From Sphingobacteriales bacterium (lineage in GTDB: Bacteria > Bacteroidota > Bacteroidia > Chitinophagales > UBA2359): 64,000 bases of DNA. The DNA lies in the NCBI GenBank assembly GCA_016711285.1, contig JADJTG010000014.1:372001-436000 (forward strand), read 5' to 3'. The position numbers and the translations under genes were made by a program. Under the pieces are notes generated by a model. The model worked only from the letters and a program-made list of their open reading frames with translations, did no database searches and was not told the origin of the DNA. This document shows, piece by piece, positions 56,128-64,000 of this stretch. Numbering within the stretch: the first letter of the stretch is position 1; every line of letters begins with the position of its first letter.

Positions 56128-59100
56128 GTGCCCTCGCCCGAAGGGTGCAGCGTGGAGGCAGTGAGCACTTGCAATAATTTTGCAATAAGCGGGACTAATC
56201 CTGTGGCGGTGGGTACTGACGGCAGTTGGACAGCCACTTTTTCCATACAGAACACAATTGCTGTTTCCAACGGAGCAAACTGTATTATTGATATAGATAC
56301 CACCTTAACCTGCAATTTGCCGCAGTGCCCCATCATTACTCTGGATAATCTCACTCACGCCTGCGAAAACAGCGATGTTATCCTATCGGCAAACATCAAT
56401 AATCCGGCGAATTTAGCTTCTTTGGAGTGGATTGATGCAAGTGGTGCAATTTTGGGAACAACAGCTACCCTAAATGTAAGTGCGATGAATATCAATGCCG
56501 GCAACCAAAGTAATTGCAACGGCAATAATTTTACCACTTATTATTTAACGGCATATTGCACCACCGACCCTGCTACACCTTTCTTTACAGATAGTATTCA
56601 AGTATTTTCCTACGATATAGCACAACTTTCCGACCTCAACACCATACTGAGCAACAGCGACTGTATGCTGACAACCGAAGTAGAAAATTGCAGCAATTAT
56701 TTCAGTATTACTTCTCAAAATCCGATTACGGTGACGCAGGCAGGCGACAGTTCGGTGAATATTGTGGTGGTAAATACTTTGGCGAATGGTGTAAATTTAG
56801 ATTGTTCCGCAACTTTACCTTTCACCATTCCTTGTAATCCGGTGGTAATAGACTGCCCTGAAATAACTGCTATTGTCGGCGACACCATTTTATGCGACAA
56901 CGAAGCAATTGATTTACAGGCACAACTCAATAGCAACACTAATTTGGCTGCAGTAGAGTGGGTAGATGAGAATGGAACGGTAGTATCGACTACCAACCAG
57001 CTCAATTTTCAGCCGCCTGCCATTAACGGCTGTGCTTCCGAAACCCTGACTTTTGTTTTTAATGTTTATTGTGCTGAAAATCCCACCGTTCCATATAACA
57101 GCGATACGGTGAGCATCACACGTTATCCGGCAGCCGATGGCGATGTAATTTTAGATATTTCTAATTCTGCCGATGGCTGTACGGTATCGGCGGCAGTGGT
57201 GCAATGCGGAAATGTATATGAACTACAACAACCCGTTATTTATACTGAAGATGCAGATGGTGACGGACAAGTAATATTCAATATCATCAACACTGAATAT
57301 CCCTTAGATGCAATGAGTTGTGCGGTTTCGTATGGGGTGCCTTATAATTGCGAGCCTACTGGCGAATGTACAGCTACCGCCGATTTATTGCCTTTTGATG
57401 CTCCTGTTTGCAACAGCGTAGGCACTATCAACTTAAATACGCAAATCAACGGAACGGTGGGCGGTGCGTGGACTTTATTGCCCGCCAATACACAAATTAT
57501 CGTTCCTTCGGCTTTTGATATAAGTGGCTTAGATGCAGGTACTTACGAATTAGTATATACTTTAACCGGTATTCCGAATTGTCCTGTATTGAGCGATACC
57601 ATAGAAATGGAAATCATCACCGCACCGCAACTCAATCCGCTCACTACACCTTTGTGTAATGTAGCACCAAGCAGCATTTTAAATTTGCAGAATCTTTTGG
57701 CGGTAGGTACGGATAATACAGGTACATGGAGTGTTGACGATGCCGGATATGAAGCATATTTAAACGGAAATGTATTAGATGTAAGCGGAATCAGTGGTGT
57801 AAATGGACTTACACTGATATATGCACTTGATGATAATTGTGCTACTTCTATATCGGTGGGTATCGGCGTGGCTCCACAAGTGGCACTTACTCCTTTTAAT
57901 ACTACTTTCTGTACCAATGATACTCCCGTTAATTTAACCCAGCAATTAGTGGCGGGCAGTACAACCAACGGCGGCTCGTGGTATATTTTACCTTTCGGTG
58001 CTTCTATTACCAACCCGCAGGCATTTAATGTCAATAGTCTATTGGCAAACTCTAATGAAAATGAAGTGATGCAAATTATCTACTCCGTAGAAGGTTTGGG
58101 CAGTTGCCCCGATGCTGCCGACACCATTGATTTTCATATTTATAGCCCCGCAACAGCATTTTTTGGCAATGTACCCGGCTCTTTGTGCAGCCACCCCGAC
58201 AGCAGCAATTCCGTGCTGGATTTGGATTTAATTCTTTTGGGCGATGAAGGCGGCACTTGGCAAAGTTCGGCAGGTGCGATAGATAATAACAATGTATTGA
58301 GTATTGCAAATGTGAGTGATACAGAAGTAACTTTGTTTTATACCACCCCCGCCAACGGCTCTTGTGAAACAACAACCATTGACGTAGAAATTCCTATCAA
58401 CTGCGAAATCAGTTGCGACCCGCCTTTATTGGAAAATTTGCCGAGTTTTTGCAACGACCAAGACCCGATTGATTTAACCCAACAACTGCCCACCGGAGTC
58501 GCTACCAATGGTTTTTGGGAAATTTTTCCGGCTACCGACAACTATCCGTCAAACCTCATCAGCGACCCGCAAAATTTTGATTTGAGTGGTTTAGACGGCA
58601 CTTATGATATTTTTTATACCATTCCGGCAGCGGGAGGCTGTGCCGAACTCAGCGGAACTACCCCACTGATTGTATTCAACGACCCCGATGCGAGTGTCGT
58701 TACAGATGTACAGATTTTGTGTAACGATGCGGCAGACGGCAACACCCAAATTCTATTGGATACTTTGGTATTGGGCGATGCAGGCGGAACGTGGTCGGTG
58801 CTGACTCCGGGTTTGCAGGGTTATTTAGATGCCACCTCTCACATTTTGGATATTGATGGCATAGATACTTCAATTACCGAAATTACTTTGCGCTATACCT
58901 TGCCCGCAGTAGGCATTTGCGGCTCGGCAAATACACAAATTTCAGTGCTGATTATTAATTGCGCCCAATGCCCTTCAGAAGTAATATTAAATCCTTTCCC
59001 TTCGCCTATTTGCAGTGAGCAGGGTTTGTTTAATCTGGGCGATTATGTCGTAAGTCCGGCGGGCGGCGTGTGGACGACCACTGCCGGAAACAGCAATATC

Positions 59101-60234
59101 ATCGGCGGCACACAATTTGACCCCGAAGGTTTAGACGGAAATTATAATTTTACTTACACGGTAGATTTGTCCAATTGCCCGCCGATAGCACAAATGCAGC
59201 CTTTGGAAGTTGTAGCAAGTTCCGGTATTGCCATAGACAGCGACCCGCGCAGCATTTGCAACAGTGGCAACAATACTACCTTTGATTTGAGCCAGTTGTA
59301 TTTGACAGGAAATGACAACAGCGGCTCATGGAGCAGTACAGCAGGCACGCTGAACGGCACAGTATTAGATGCTTTCGGGGTAGCAGAAGGCACCGACATT
59401 ATACTTACTTATACCGTTATCAATGCTGAATGTGGCAATGTGAGCGAAAGTGTTACTTTTACTGTAGAAGATTGCGCTTGCAATGCCTTTGCTGCTTTTA
59501 CGCCGCCACCGGCTTTTTGTGCGGGCAGCACCTTTGATTTGTCGGCACTTACCACCGACAATTCCAACGGATACTGGCTCATCAACAGTAACCAAATCTC
59601 TATCAATAGCGGCATCTTAGACCCCAATAATATTTCGGGCAATTTTGTTTTGTCGTATGTGGTAGAAGATGAGAATCCTGATTGTCCGGCTGATACTGCT
59701 ACGCAGACGCTCACCATTACGCCACTGCCAACAGTGACAGCCACTGCCTCCAACAACATTGTCAATGCCGGCGAAACCATTATTCTGAGTGCCGCCGGAG
59801 CTAACGACTACGAATGGTTTGATGCCAACGGAAATTCGCTGGGCACAGGCACCAATATCAGTGTAACAATGGACGCTACAACCACCTTTTTAGTACAGGG
59901 TAGCGATGGCGACAATTGCACCGATGATGCAACTGTAACAGTAATTGTAAACGACAACCAGCATTTATTCTTCCCGAGTGGTTTTTCGCCCAACGGTGAT
60001 AATATCAATGATGTATTTCACCCCATACACCAAAATGTAGTAGAAATTCACTGGATGATATATAATCGTTGGGGAAATAAAGTATTTGAAACCAATAGTT
60101 TAGATGATTATTGGGACGGCACTTTCCATGGCGAGCCACAGGAAATGGAAGTGTATGTATATGTAGCCGAATACAAATATTTTGGAGAGGAAGACAAAAA
60201 AGTAATGCGCGGCAATGTGACTTTGTTGCGTTAA
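56128..60234 (+). CDS. Giant T9SS surface protein, part 3 with type B sorting domain
   Basis: 1,368 residues in the same frame as part 2, after the in-frame TAA; the GTG at 56128 is only a formal start and there is no signal peptide. It continues the beta modules, many with a GG.W.....I.....F...GL.G.Y core and PS..C...G..NL-type starts. The last 90 residues, from FFPSGFSPNGDNINDVFHPI through MRGNVTLLR, are the gliding-motility-type C-terminal domain for T9SS type B export. Together with parts 1 and 2 it forms an adhesin-like protein of about 3,297 residues. Whether the stop is real or an error decides if it reaches the surface. Confidence 0.8.
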   Translation: MPSPEGCSVEAVSTCNNFAISGTNPVAVGTDGSWTATFSIQNTIAVSNGANCIIDIDTTLTCNLPQCPIITLDNLTHACENSDVILSANINNPANLASLEWIDASGAILGTTATLNVSAMNINAGNQSNCNGNNFTTYYLTAYCTTDPATPFFTDSIQVFSYDIAQLSDLNTILSNSDCMLTTEVENCSNYFSITSQNPITVTQAGDSSVNIVVVNTLANGVNLDCSATLPFTIPCNPVVIDCPEITAIVGDTILCDNEAIDLQAQLNSNTNLAAVEWVDENGTVVSTTNQLNFQPPAINGCASETLTFVFNVYCAENPTVPYNSDTVSITRYPAADGDVILDISNSADGCTVSAAVVQCGNVYELQQPVIYTEDADGDGQVIFNIINTEYPLDAMSCAVSYGVPYNCEPTGECTATADLLPFDAPVCNSVGTINLNTQINGTVGGAWTLLPANTQIIVPSAFDISGLDAGTYELVYTLTGIPNCPVLSDTIEMEIITAPQLNPLTTPLCNVAPSSILNLQNLLAVGTDNTGTWSVDDAGYEAYLNGNVLDVSGISGVNGLTLIYALDDNCATSISVGIGVAPQVALTPFNTTFCTNDTPVNLTQQLVAGSTTNGGSWYILPFGASITNPQAFNVNSLLANSNENEVMQIIYSVEGLGSCPDAADTIDFHIYSPATAFFGNVPGSLCSHPDSSNSVLDLDLILLGDEGGTWQSSAGAIDNNNVLSIANVSDTEVTLFYTTPANGSCETTTIDVEIPINCEISCDPPLLENLPSFCNDQDPIDLTQQLPTGVATNGFWEIFPATDNYPSNLISDPQNFDLSGLDGTYDIFYTIPAAGGCAELSGTTPLIVFNDPDASVVTDVQILCNDAADGNTQILLDTLVLGDAGGTWSVLTPGLQGYLDATSHILDIDGIDTSITEITLRYTLPAVGICGSANTQISVLIINCAQCPSEVILNPFPSPICSEQGLFNLGDYVVSPAGGVWTTTAGNSNIIGGTQFDPEGLDGNYNFTYTVDLSNCPPIAQMQPLEVVASSGIAIDSDPRSICNSGNNTTFDLSQLYLTGNDNSGSWSSTAGTLNGTVLDAFGVAEGTDIILTYTVINAECGNVSESVTFTVEDCACNAFAAFTPPPAFCAGSTFDLSALTTDNSNGYWLINSNQISINSGILDPNNISGNFVLSYVVEDENPDCPADTATQTLTITPLPTVTATASNNIVNAGETIILSAAGANDYEWFDANGNSLGTGTNISVTMDATTTFLVQGSDGDNCTDDATVTVIVNDNQHLFFPSGFSPNGDNINDVFHPIHQNVVEIHWMIYNRWGNKVFETNSLDDYWDGTFHGEPQEMEVYVYVAEYKYFGEEDKKVMRGNVTLLR

Positions 60235-60261
60235 AGCCATACAAAGCGAGGAACTGTAAAT

Positions 60262-60305
60262 AAAAAAACGGTCAAAAGGTAAAACCACTTTTTGACCGTT
60301 TTTTA
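60262..60305. terminator. Bidirectional Rho-independent terminator
   Basis: AAAACGGTCAAAA pairs with TTTTGACCGTTTT around a short loop, with A-tract left and T-tract right, between the convergent giant gene and the outer-membrane barrel gene. Confidence 0.8.
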
Positions 60306-60375
60306 TTGTGTTTTTGTTGATTATTGATAATGAATTTGAGTATATCTGTTATACAAAAATCTTCAAAAAAAGTAT

Positions 60376-61071
60376 TTATTGTTTATTGTTTTTCTTAAAA
60401 ACACCCACCCCTAAAGGAATACGATAAGAAACTAAAAATTGAAAATTTCTGTTCATCATGCTTGTACCGTCTGAATATTCTTTCTGCATAATGTTGGCAA
60501 TACTGTGTCCATAACGTATTTCTGCCGACAACGTACCGATACCTATTTTTCTGCCGATACCCACCCCCGCATAAAAACCTACATCATACGAAGAAAAATG
60601 AATATCCTTAGGTTTTATTGTCTCTGATGGATTTCCGAGAACAGAACTCAAACTTGCTCTGATATGGTTAGTGTAGGAAAAATAGGGACCGCCAAAGGCA
60701 TAGAAATGTGTTTTTTTCCATTGTTTTGTATATTTTAATAAAAGGGGCAACTCTAAGTAATCAAAGCGAAGGTCTATCTCCGCATGATTACCCAAAGTAT
60801 CCATGGCATTAAAATTCCAGCCTTTTTGCACATAATTCAACTCCGGCTGCAATGCCCAATGCTTGCTTAATGCAATTTCTATCGGAATACCCACCATAAA
60901 ACGTGTTTTCCAATAAGTGTTTTCAACCGTCTGCGGGTCATCATCGCTTCTAATAAACATTTTGCTGCTGTTGATGCCCGTGTGCACACCCACCGAAACC
61001 TGGCCATAAGCAACCGAACAATGACATACAAAAGCGATAATTACGCCTGTGATATAAAATAGATGTTTCAT
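60376..61071 (-). CDS. Porin-family outer-membrane beta-barrel protein
   Basis: 231 residues with a signal peptide (MKHLFYITG to VAYGQ). The mature protein shows the small-barrel pattern of Bacteroidota outer-membrane proteins: VGVHTGINSSKMF, WALQPELNYVQKG, LELPLLLKYT, YAFGGPYFSY, DVGFYAGVGIGRKIG and a final strand SYRIPLGVGVF. It probably folds as an eight- to ten-strand barrel in the outer membrane. Role unknown. It is convergent with the giant surface gene and 352 bases from the TonB-like gene on the same strand. Confidence 0.85.
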   Translation of the reverse strand: MKHLFYITGVIIAFVCHCSVAYGQVSVGVHTGINSSKMFIRSDDDPQTVENTYWKTRFMVGIPIEIALSKHWALQPELNYVQKGWNFNAMDTLGNHAEIDLRFDYLELPLLLKYTKQWKKTHFYAFGGPYFSYTNHIRASLSSVLGNPSETIKPKDIHFSSYDVGFYAGVGIGRKIGIGTLSAEIRYGHSIANIMQKEYSDGTSMMNRNFQFLVSYRIPLGVGVFKKNNKQ

Positions 61072-61423
61072 AAATAAAATATTTTAATTTAAATACGCAA
61101 TAGCTTATACAGTGGTTGCTGCTGCAATATGTTAATTTTATTTAAGAATTTTTCAGGGGTACTATTCAACAGACAAATGGATAGTCCATTTTTCGGGAGT
61201 GGATAAAGTATATTTTACTGCTTTATATTTCTTTTTTATAAAAAATAGAAGTATATAAAATGGTGGGTGATTGCGACAAAAACCACTATATATGATTCAA
61301 GTGCGGGAGTTTTTTCAATAGATTTTCCGGCTGTTTTATAATTTACCTAAAACAAACCCATACTAATATTAGAACTTACTATTCAGGTAATAAAAAAACT
61401 GAATAATAAATAACATTAAAAAA
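61072..61423. other. Intergenic region, nothing recognised
   Basis: 352 AT-rich bases between the TonB-like gene and the barrel gene (both leftward). I see no convincing promoter, hairpin, RNA gene or ORF. Confidence 0.4.
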
Positions 61424-62395
61424 TTACTGTACCATAAATGTAAAAGTAATGGTTCCTGTTTGAATTTCGGGGGCATCTGCCAGGGGTGTAAATTTTGCTT
61501 TTCGGGCTGCATCTAAGGCTTTATCTTTCAGCACAGTTGCCGATTTAGAAGATCCTTTTGTTACATATTCCGCCGACAATACTTTGCCGCTTCTATCCAC
61601 TTTTATCAGTACATTTACGATACCCTCCACCTGCGAATTGTCGTTGATATTCGGAATACTCACCAATTTTCTGCCGCCCAAAGCTACTTTCACACCTTTG
61701 CCGGAATAATAGTCGCTGCCTGTGCCACCGGAAGGACGATTATTAGCTCCAATGCCACCGCCTTGGTTAGAAGTGCCACCGCCGCGCATTGCTGCATCTA
61801 CATCGCTGTTGCTGTTTCCGTTGCCGTTTCCTGCGGTATTTTGACCATTGCGGCTGCTGAAGAGCGAACGACTGTCTATTTGCTGTGGTTTATTAGACGT
61901 ATTATTATTGGTAGAGGCTGATGTATTGTTGTTGTTTTTTGCAGGGCGCGTGGTATTCGATTTATTATCGCTTACTTTGGGTTTGTTTTTAGCGGAGTTG
62001 CCGCCTTTGATAACGGGGCTTTCTTCATCGGCATCGCTGTTCAGAATATTATCCTTGCCCGAGGAGGCGGTGGGTTTTGCTCCAGCGGGTTTGGAGGCAC
62101 TATTACTGCTGCTCGCGGCAGGGGCAGCAGCAGAAAAACCGATATTGTCGGCACGGCTGCCCTCCTGACCGGGTTGTGTAACTACACCTTCCATTCCTTT
62201 ACCGCCACCAGACGAAAGCAATTGTAATGTTATCAATTGTTCGTCTTTTTTCTGTTCATCTTTCAATTTTGTTTCAGAACTCAAATACAAAAAAAAGAAA
62301 GTCAGCAAAAGTAAACTATGCAATATTATCGTACCGATAGAAGCCTCTAAGGATATATTATTTTCTTCCTGAATAGGATAAGTATAGGCGGACAT
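61424..62395 (-). CDS. TonB-like energy transducer protein
   Basis: 323 residues. One transmembrane helix (about residues 20-42, IGTIILHSLLLLTFFFLYL) follows a short cytosolic N terminus. Residues about 60-240 are a long low-complexity linker rich in Ser, Asn, Gly and Ala that could span the periplasm, with Asn/Gly runs where TonB usually has Pro/Lys. The C-terminal 80 residues fit a TonB C-terminal fold: EGIVNVLIKVDRSGKVLSAE, then ALDAARKAKFTP. It should pass proton-motive energy to outer-membrane transporters, or act in a related Tol-like way. No exbB or exbD gene adjoins it. Confidence 0.75.
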   Translation of the reverse strand: MSAYTYPIQEENNISLEASIGTIILHSLLLLTFFFLYLSSETKLKDEQKKDEQLITLQLLSSGGGKGMEGVVTQPGQEGSRADNIGFSAAAPAASSSNSASKPAGAKPTASSGKDNILNSDADEESPVIKGGNSAKNKPKVSDNKSNTTRPAKNNNNTSASTNNNTSNKPQQIDSRSLFSSRNGQNTAGNGNGNSNSDVDAAMRGGGTSNQGGGIGANNRPSGGTGSDYYSGKGVKVALGGRKLVSIPNINDNSQVEGIVNVLIKVDRSGKVLSAEYVTKGSSKSATVLKDKALDAARKAKFTPLADAPEIQTGTITFTFMVQ

Positions 62396-62520
62396 AATTT
62401 TTTTTATTTTAAATGGCGTTGCGTTTTAATGATGATCTTCTTCAACGTAAAAATATATTATTTAGTTTAGCCCGCCATTATTCAAGGTTGTTTTTTAACA
62501 TAAAATATCAAAAAAATGAC

Positions 62521-63255
62521 TTAATATACATCAAAAACGCTTTTTACGCCCATTATTTTTGTTACATTAAACCCTTCGGCATACTCAAAATTACAAGAGC
62601 GTCCGTGTTCACGACCGCGGGTAATGATATTTTCCAAGAACTGCGGAGAAGAAATATAAGTTTCCGGTTCGCCGGAGGCAGGGTCATAAAATTGTGATTT
62701 AAAAGCGCGAATTGCCAGCATTTTTCGCTCCATAAACGGCGAAATATCTACAACAACTTCAGGTTTTATCCAATAATCCTGAATATAATGCAATACCAAA
62801 CGCGGTCGCCAGGGTGCTTGTGGTGTGCCGTTTGCATCAAAAGTAGGTATTTTGGGCAAACCCGAAAAAAAACAGGCATCTGCCACTATTTGTGCACCGC
62901 GCCGATGGTCGGGGTGGCGGTCGCTGAGGGCGTTGGCGAGTACTATATCGGGACGATAGCGGCGCAGCACTTGTATGAGTACGCGGCGATTGTCGGCGGT
63001 ATTTTCAAAATAACCGTCGGCAAGTTGCAGATTTTCGCGCACATGCAAACCCACAATGCGAGCGGCTTCGGCGGCTTCTATATCGCGCAGGGCTGCTGTG
63101 CCGCGCGTACCCAACTCGCCGCGCGTCAGATCGGCTACGCCTACTTTTTTACCGGCAGCGATTTCTGCCATCAATACGCCGCAACAAGCGAGTTCGGTGT
63201 CGTCGGGGTGGGCGGCAAATGCCAGCATATCTAATTTTTTTATTTTTTCTGTCAT
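62521..63255 (-). CDS. bshB1: Bacillithiol biosynthesis deacetylase BshB1
   Basis: 244 residues from ATG 63255 (MTEKIKKLDMLAF); the longer frame from 63285 adds ten unconserved residues. PIG-L/LmbE-family zinc deacetylase that removes acetyl from GlcNAc-malate in bacillithiol synthesis. Signatures: AFAAHPDDTELACCG (zinc His and Asp pair), DLTRGELGTRG, and SDRHPDHRRGAQI (third zinc ligand). The C-terminal KSQFYDP and the SPQFLE region are usual for BshB1. Other bsh genes are not in the window. Confidence 0.9.
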   Translation of the reverse strand: MTEKIKKLDMLAFAAHPDDTELACCGVLMAEIAAGKKVGVADLTRGELGTRGTAALRDIEAAEAARIVGLHVRENLQLADGYFENTADNRRVLIQVLRRYRPDIVLANALSDRHPDHRRGAQIVADACFFSGLPKIPTFDANGTPQAPWRPRLVLHYIQDYWIKPEVVVDISPFMERKMLAIRAFKSQFYDPASGEPETYISSPQFLENIITRGREHGRSCNFEYAEGFNVTKIMGVKSVFDVY

Positions 63256-63377
63256 CTGCTCTAATAAAAAGAAAAACTTTGCCAAAATAGCGACTATTCG
63301 GGCAAAGTTTTGATATAAAATATTATCTTTGAATAGACGCTCTACACTACTTATTCGCTGAAATCCTGTTTTTTTAT

Positions 63378-64000
63378 TTAAAACAATCCGTCTTTGAGTT
63401 CAAAAGTAGTAGAACCAATTTTAAAACCTTCGTGATAAATTTCGGCACTATAAGTTCCTTCGTCATATTGCATATCTTGTTCCCAAAATAAACAATAATT
63501 TTCGCGGCTTTGGTTATAATCCAACAAACCCTTGGCGGTGTATTGCTGCTCCTGACCGCTTTCGGCGAGTTTAAAAGTACCCGAGCCTAAAGATTGAACG
63601 GCAACTACTGTACCTTCGGGGCTTAAAATACGCAAATAAACCGCTTTTTGCCCGGCATCGGCGGCTTTATTGGGCAACAAGTCAAAGCATACTTTGATAC
63701 GCTCGGCTTTTTTGGTATTTTTGGTTTCCACTTCTTTGCCACTGTTGCGATATTTCACGGCTACGGCTTTCACATTTTCGGCATCTAATACAGCGGCGCG
63801 GTTAAATCGCTGCGAAAGTTGCTCTTTTTCTTGTGTTACCTTTGTTTTTTCCTGATTTAATTGCTCTTTTTCCTGCGTAAGGGTCGTTTTTTCTTGCACC
63901 AACTCTTCTTGCTTACTAATCAATGTTTTACGTTCTTCTTCTTTTACGGTCAGTTGCTCATTGAGAGCCGTATTTTCTTTGCGTAATTCCTCTAATTGCT
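63378..64000 (-). CDS. Coiled-coil protein with C-terminal beta domain (N terminus outside window)
   Basis: The frame is open to the right edge, so the start lies beyond base 64000; the TTG at 63923 is internal. At least 207 codons are visible. The N-terminal part is a regular coiled coil of Q-E-K repeats (EELVQEKTTLTQEKEQLNQ). From about 100 residues before the stop it becomes a beta-rich domain (KAERIKVCFDLLPN, GTFKLAESGQEQQY, GTYSAEIYHEGFKIGSTTF). I recall similar layouts among uncharacterised Bacteroidota proteins. No function is assigned. Confidence 0.6.
   Translation of the reverse strand, partial: QLEELRKENTALNEQLTVKEEERKTLISKQEELVQEKTTLTQEKEQLNQEKTKVTQEKEQLSQRFNRAAVLDAENVKAVAVKYRNSGKEVETKNTKKAERIKVCFDLLPNKAADAGQKAVYLRILSPEGTVVAVQSLGSGTFKLAESGQEQQYTAKGLLDYNQSRENYCLFWEQDMQYDEGTYSAEIYHEGFKIGSTTFELKDGLF

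Overview
The window is bacterial and comes from a member of the Bacteroidota. Three proteins end in type IX secretion (T9SS) sorting domains, two of type B (gliding-motility-type C terminus) and one of type A. Several intergenic regions carry the TAnnTTTG -7 promoter element of this phylum. There is a bacillithiol gene (bshB1), a CrtI-CrtB-CrtZ-lycopene cyclase carotenoid operon, and lipoproteins and outer-membrane barrels of Bacteroidota type. The order cannot be fixed from the sequence; a Saprospiria- or Chitinophagia-like organism is a guess. No rRNA, tRNA or CRISPR array was seen.

Layout: 1-279 is the end of a gene that starts outside the window. 341-2655 is an AT-rich accessory block (frame-disrupted lipoprotein, secreted protein). 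2945-11504 is housekeeping: ndk, a DHH phosphoesterase, an FKBP isomerase, a frame-disrupted ABC permease, a TlpA-like thioredoxin, gatB and nhaD. 11605-17013 is a large alpha-2-macroglobulin. 17425-21222 is a cassette of a CbxX/SpoVK-type AAA+ ATPase and two coiled-coil proteins (one membrane anchored), followed by hemE.

22312-26252 is the most unusual part. Three clusters of a REP-like palindrome bracket two units. The first is an overlapping gene pair in which a small helical protein ends with, and a 770-residue TPR protein begins with, the same 21-residue motif. The second is a REP-associated (RAYT/Y1) transposase. The last palindrome supplies the stop codon of prfC. 27898-29313 is a roughly 1.1 kb purine-rich minisatellite (21-bp units, then 64-bp units). 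29314-35950 holds a nucleoside transporter, a DUF151 nuclease, a GH57 enzyme with a helix-hairpin-helix tail, aroC and a THUMP-like methyltransferase. 36016-39509 is the carotenoid operon. 40043-50154 holds a peptide-binding lipoprotein, two T9SS cargo proteins, a glycosyltransferase, an ABM protein, aroB and a HAD phosphatase. 50343-60234 is one giant T9SS type B surface protein (about 3,300 residues) broken by two frameshifts and one stop. The window ends with an outer-membrane barrel, a TonB-like protein, bshB1 and a truncated coiled-coil gene.

Caution: at least seven one-base losses and one or two one-base gains, mostly in short homopolymers, break otherwise normal genes, including the widely conserved prfC (three times). 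This looks like consensus-sequence error more than real decay, so split genes are described here as single genes where the repaired frame is clear.
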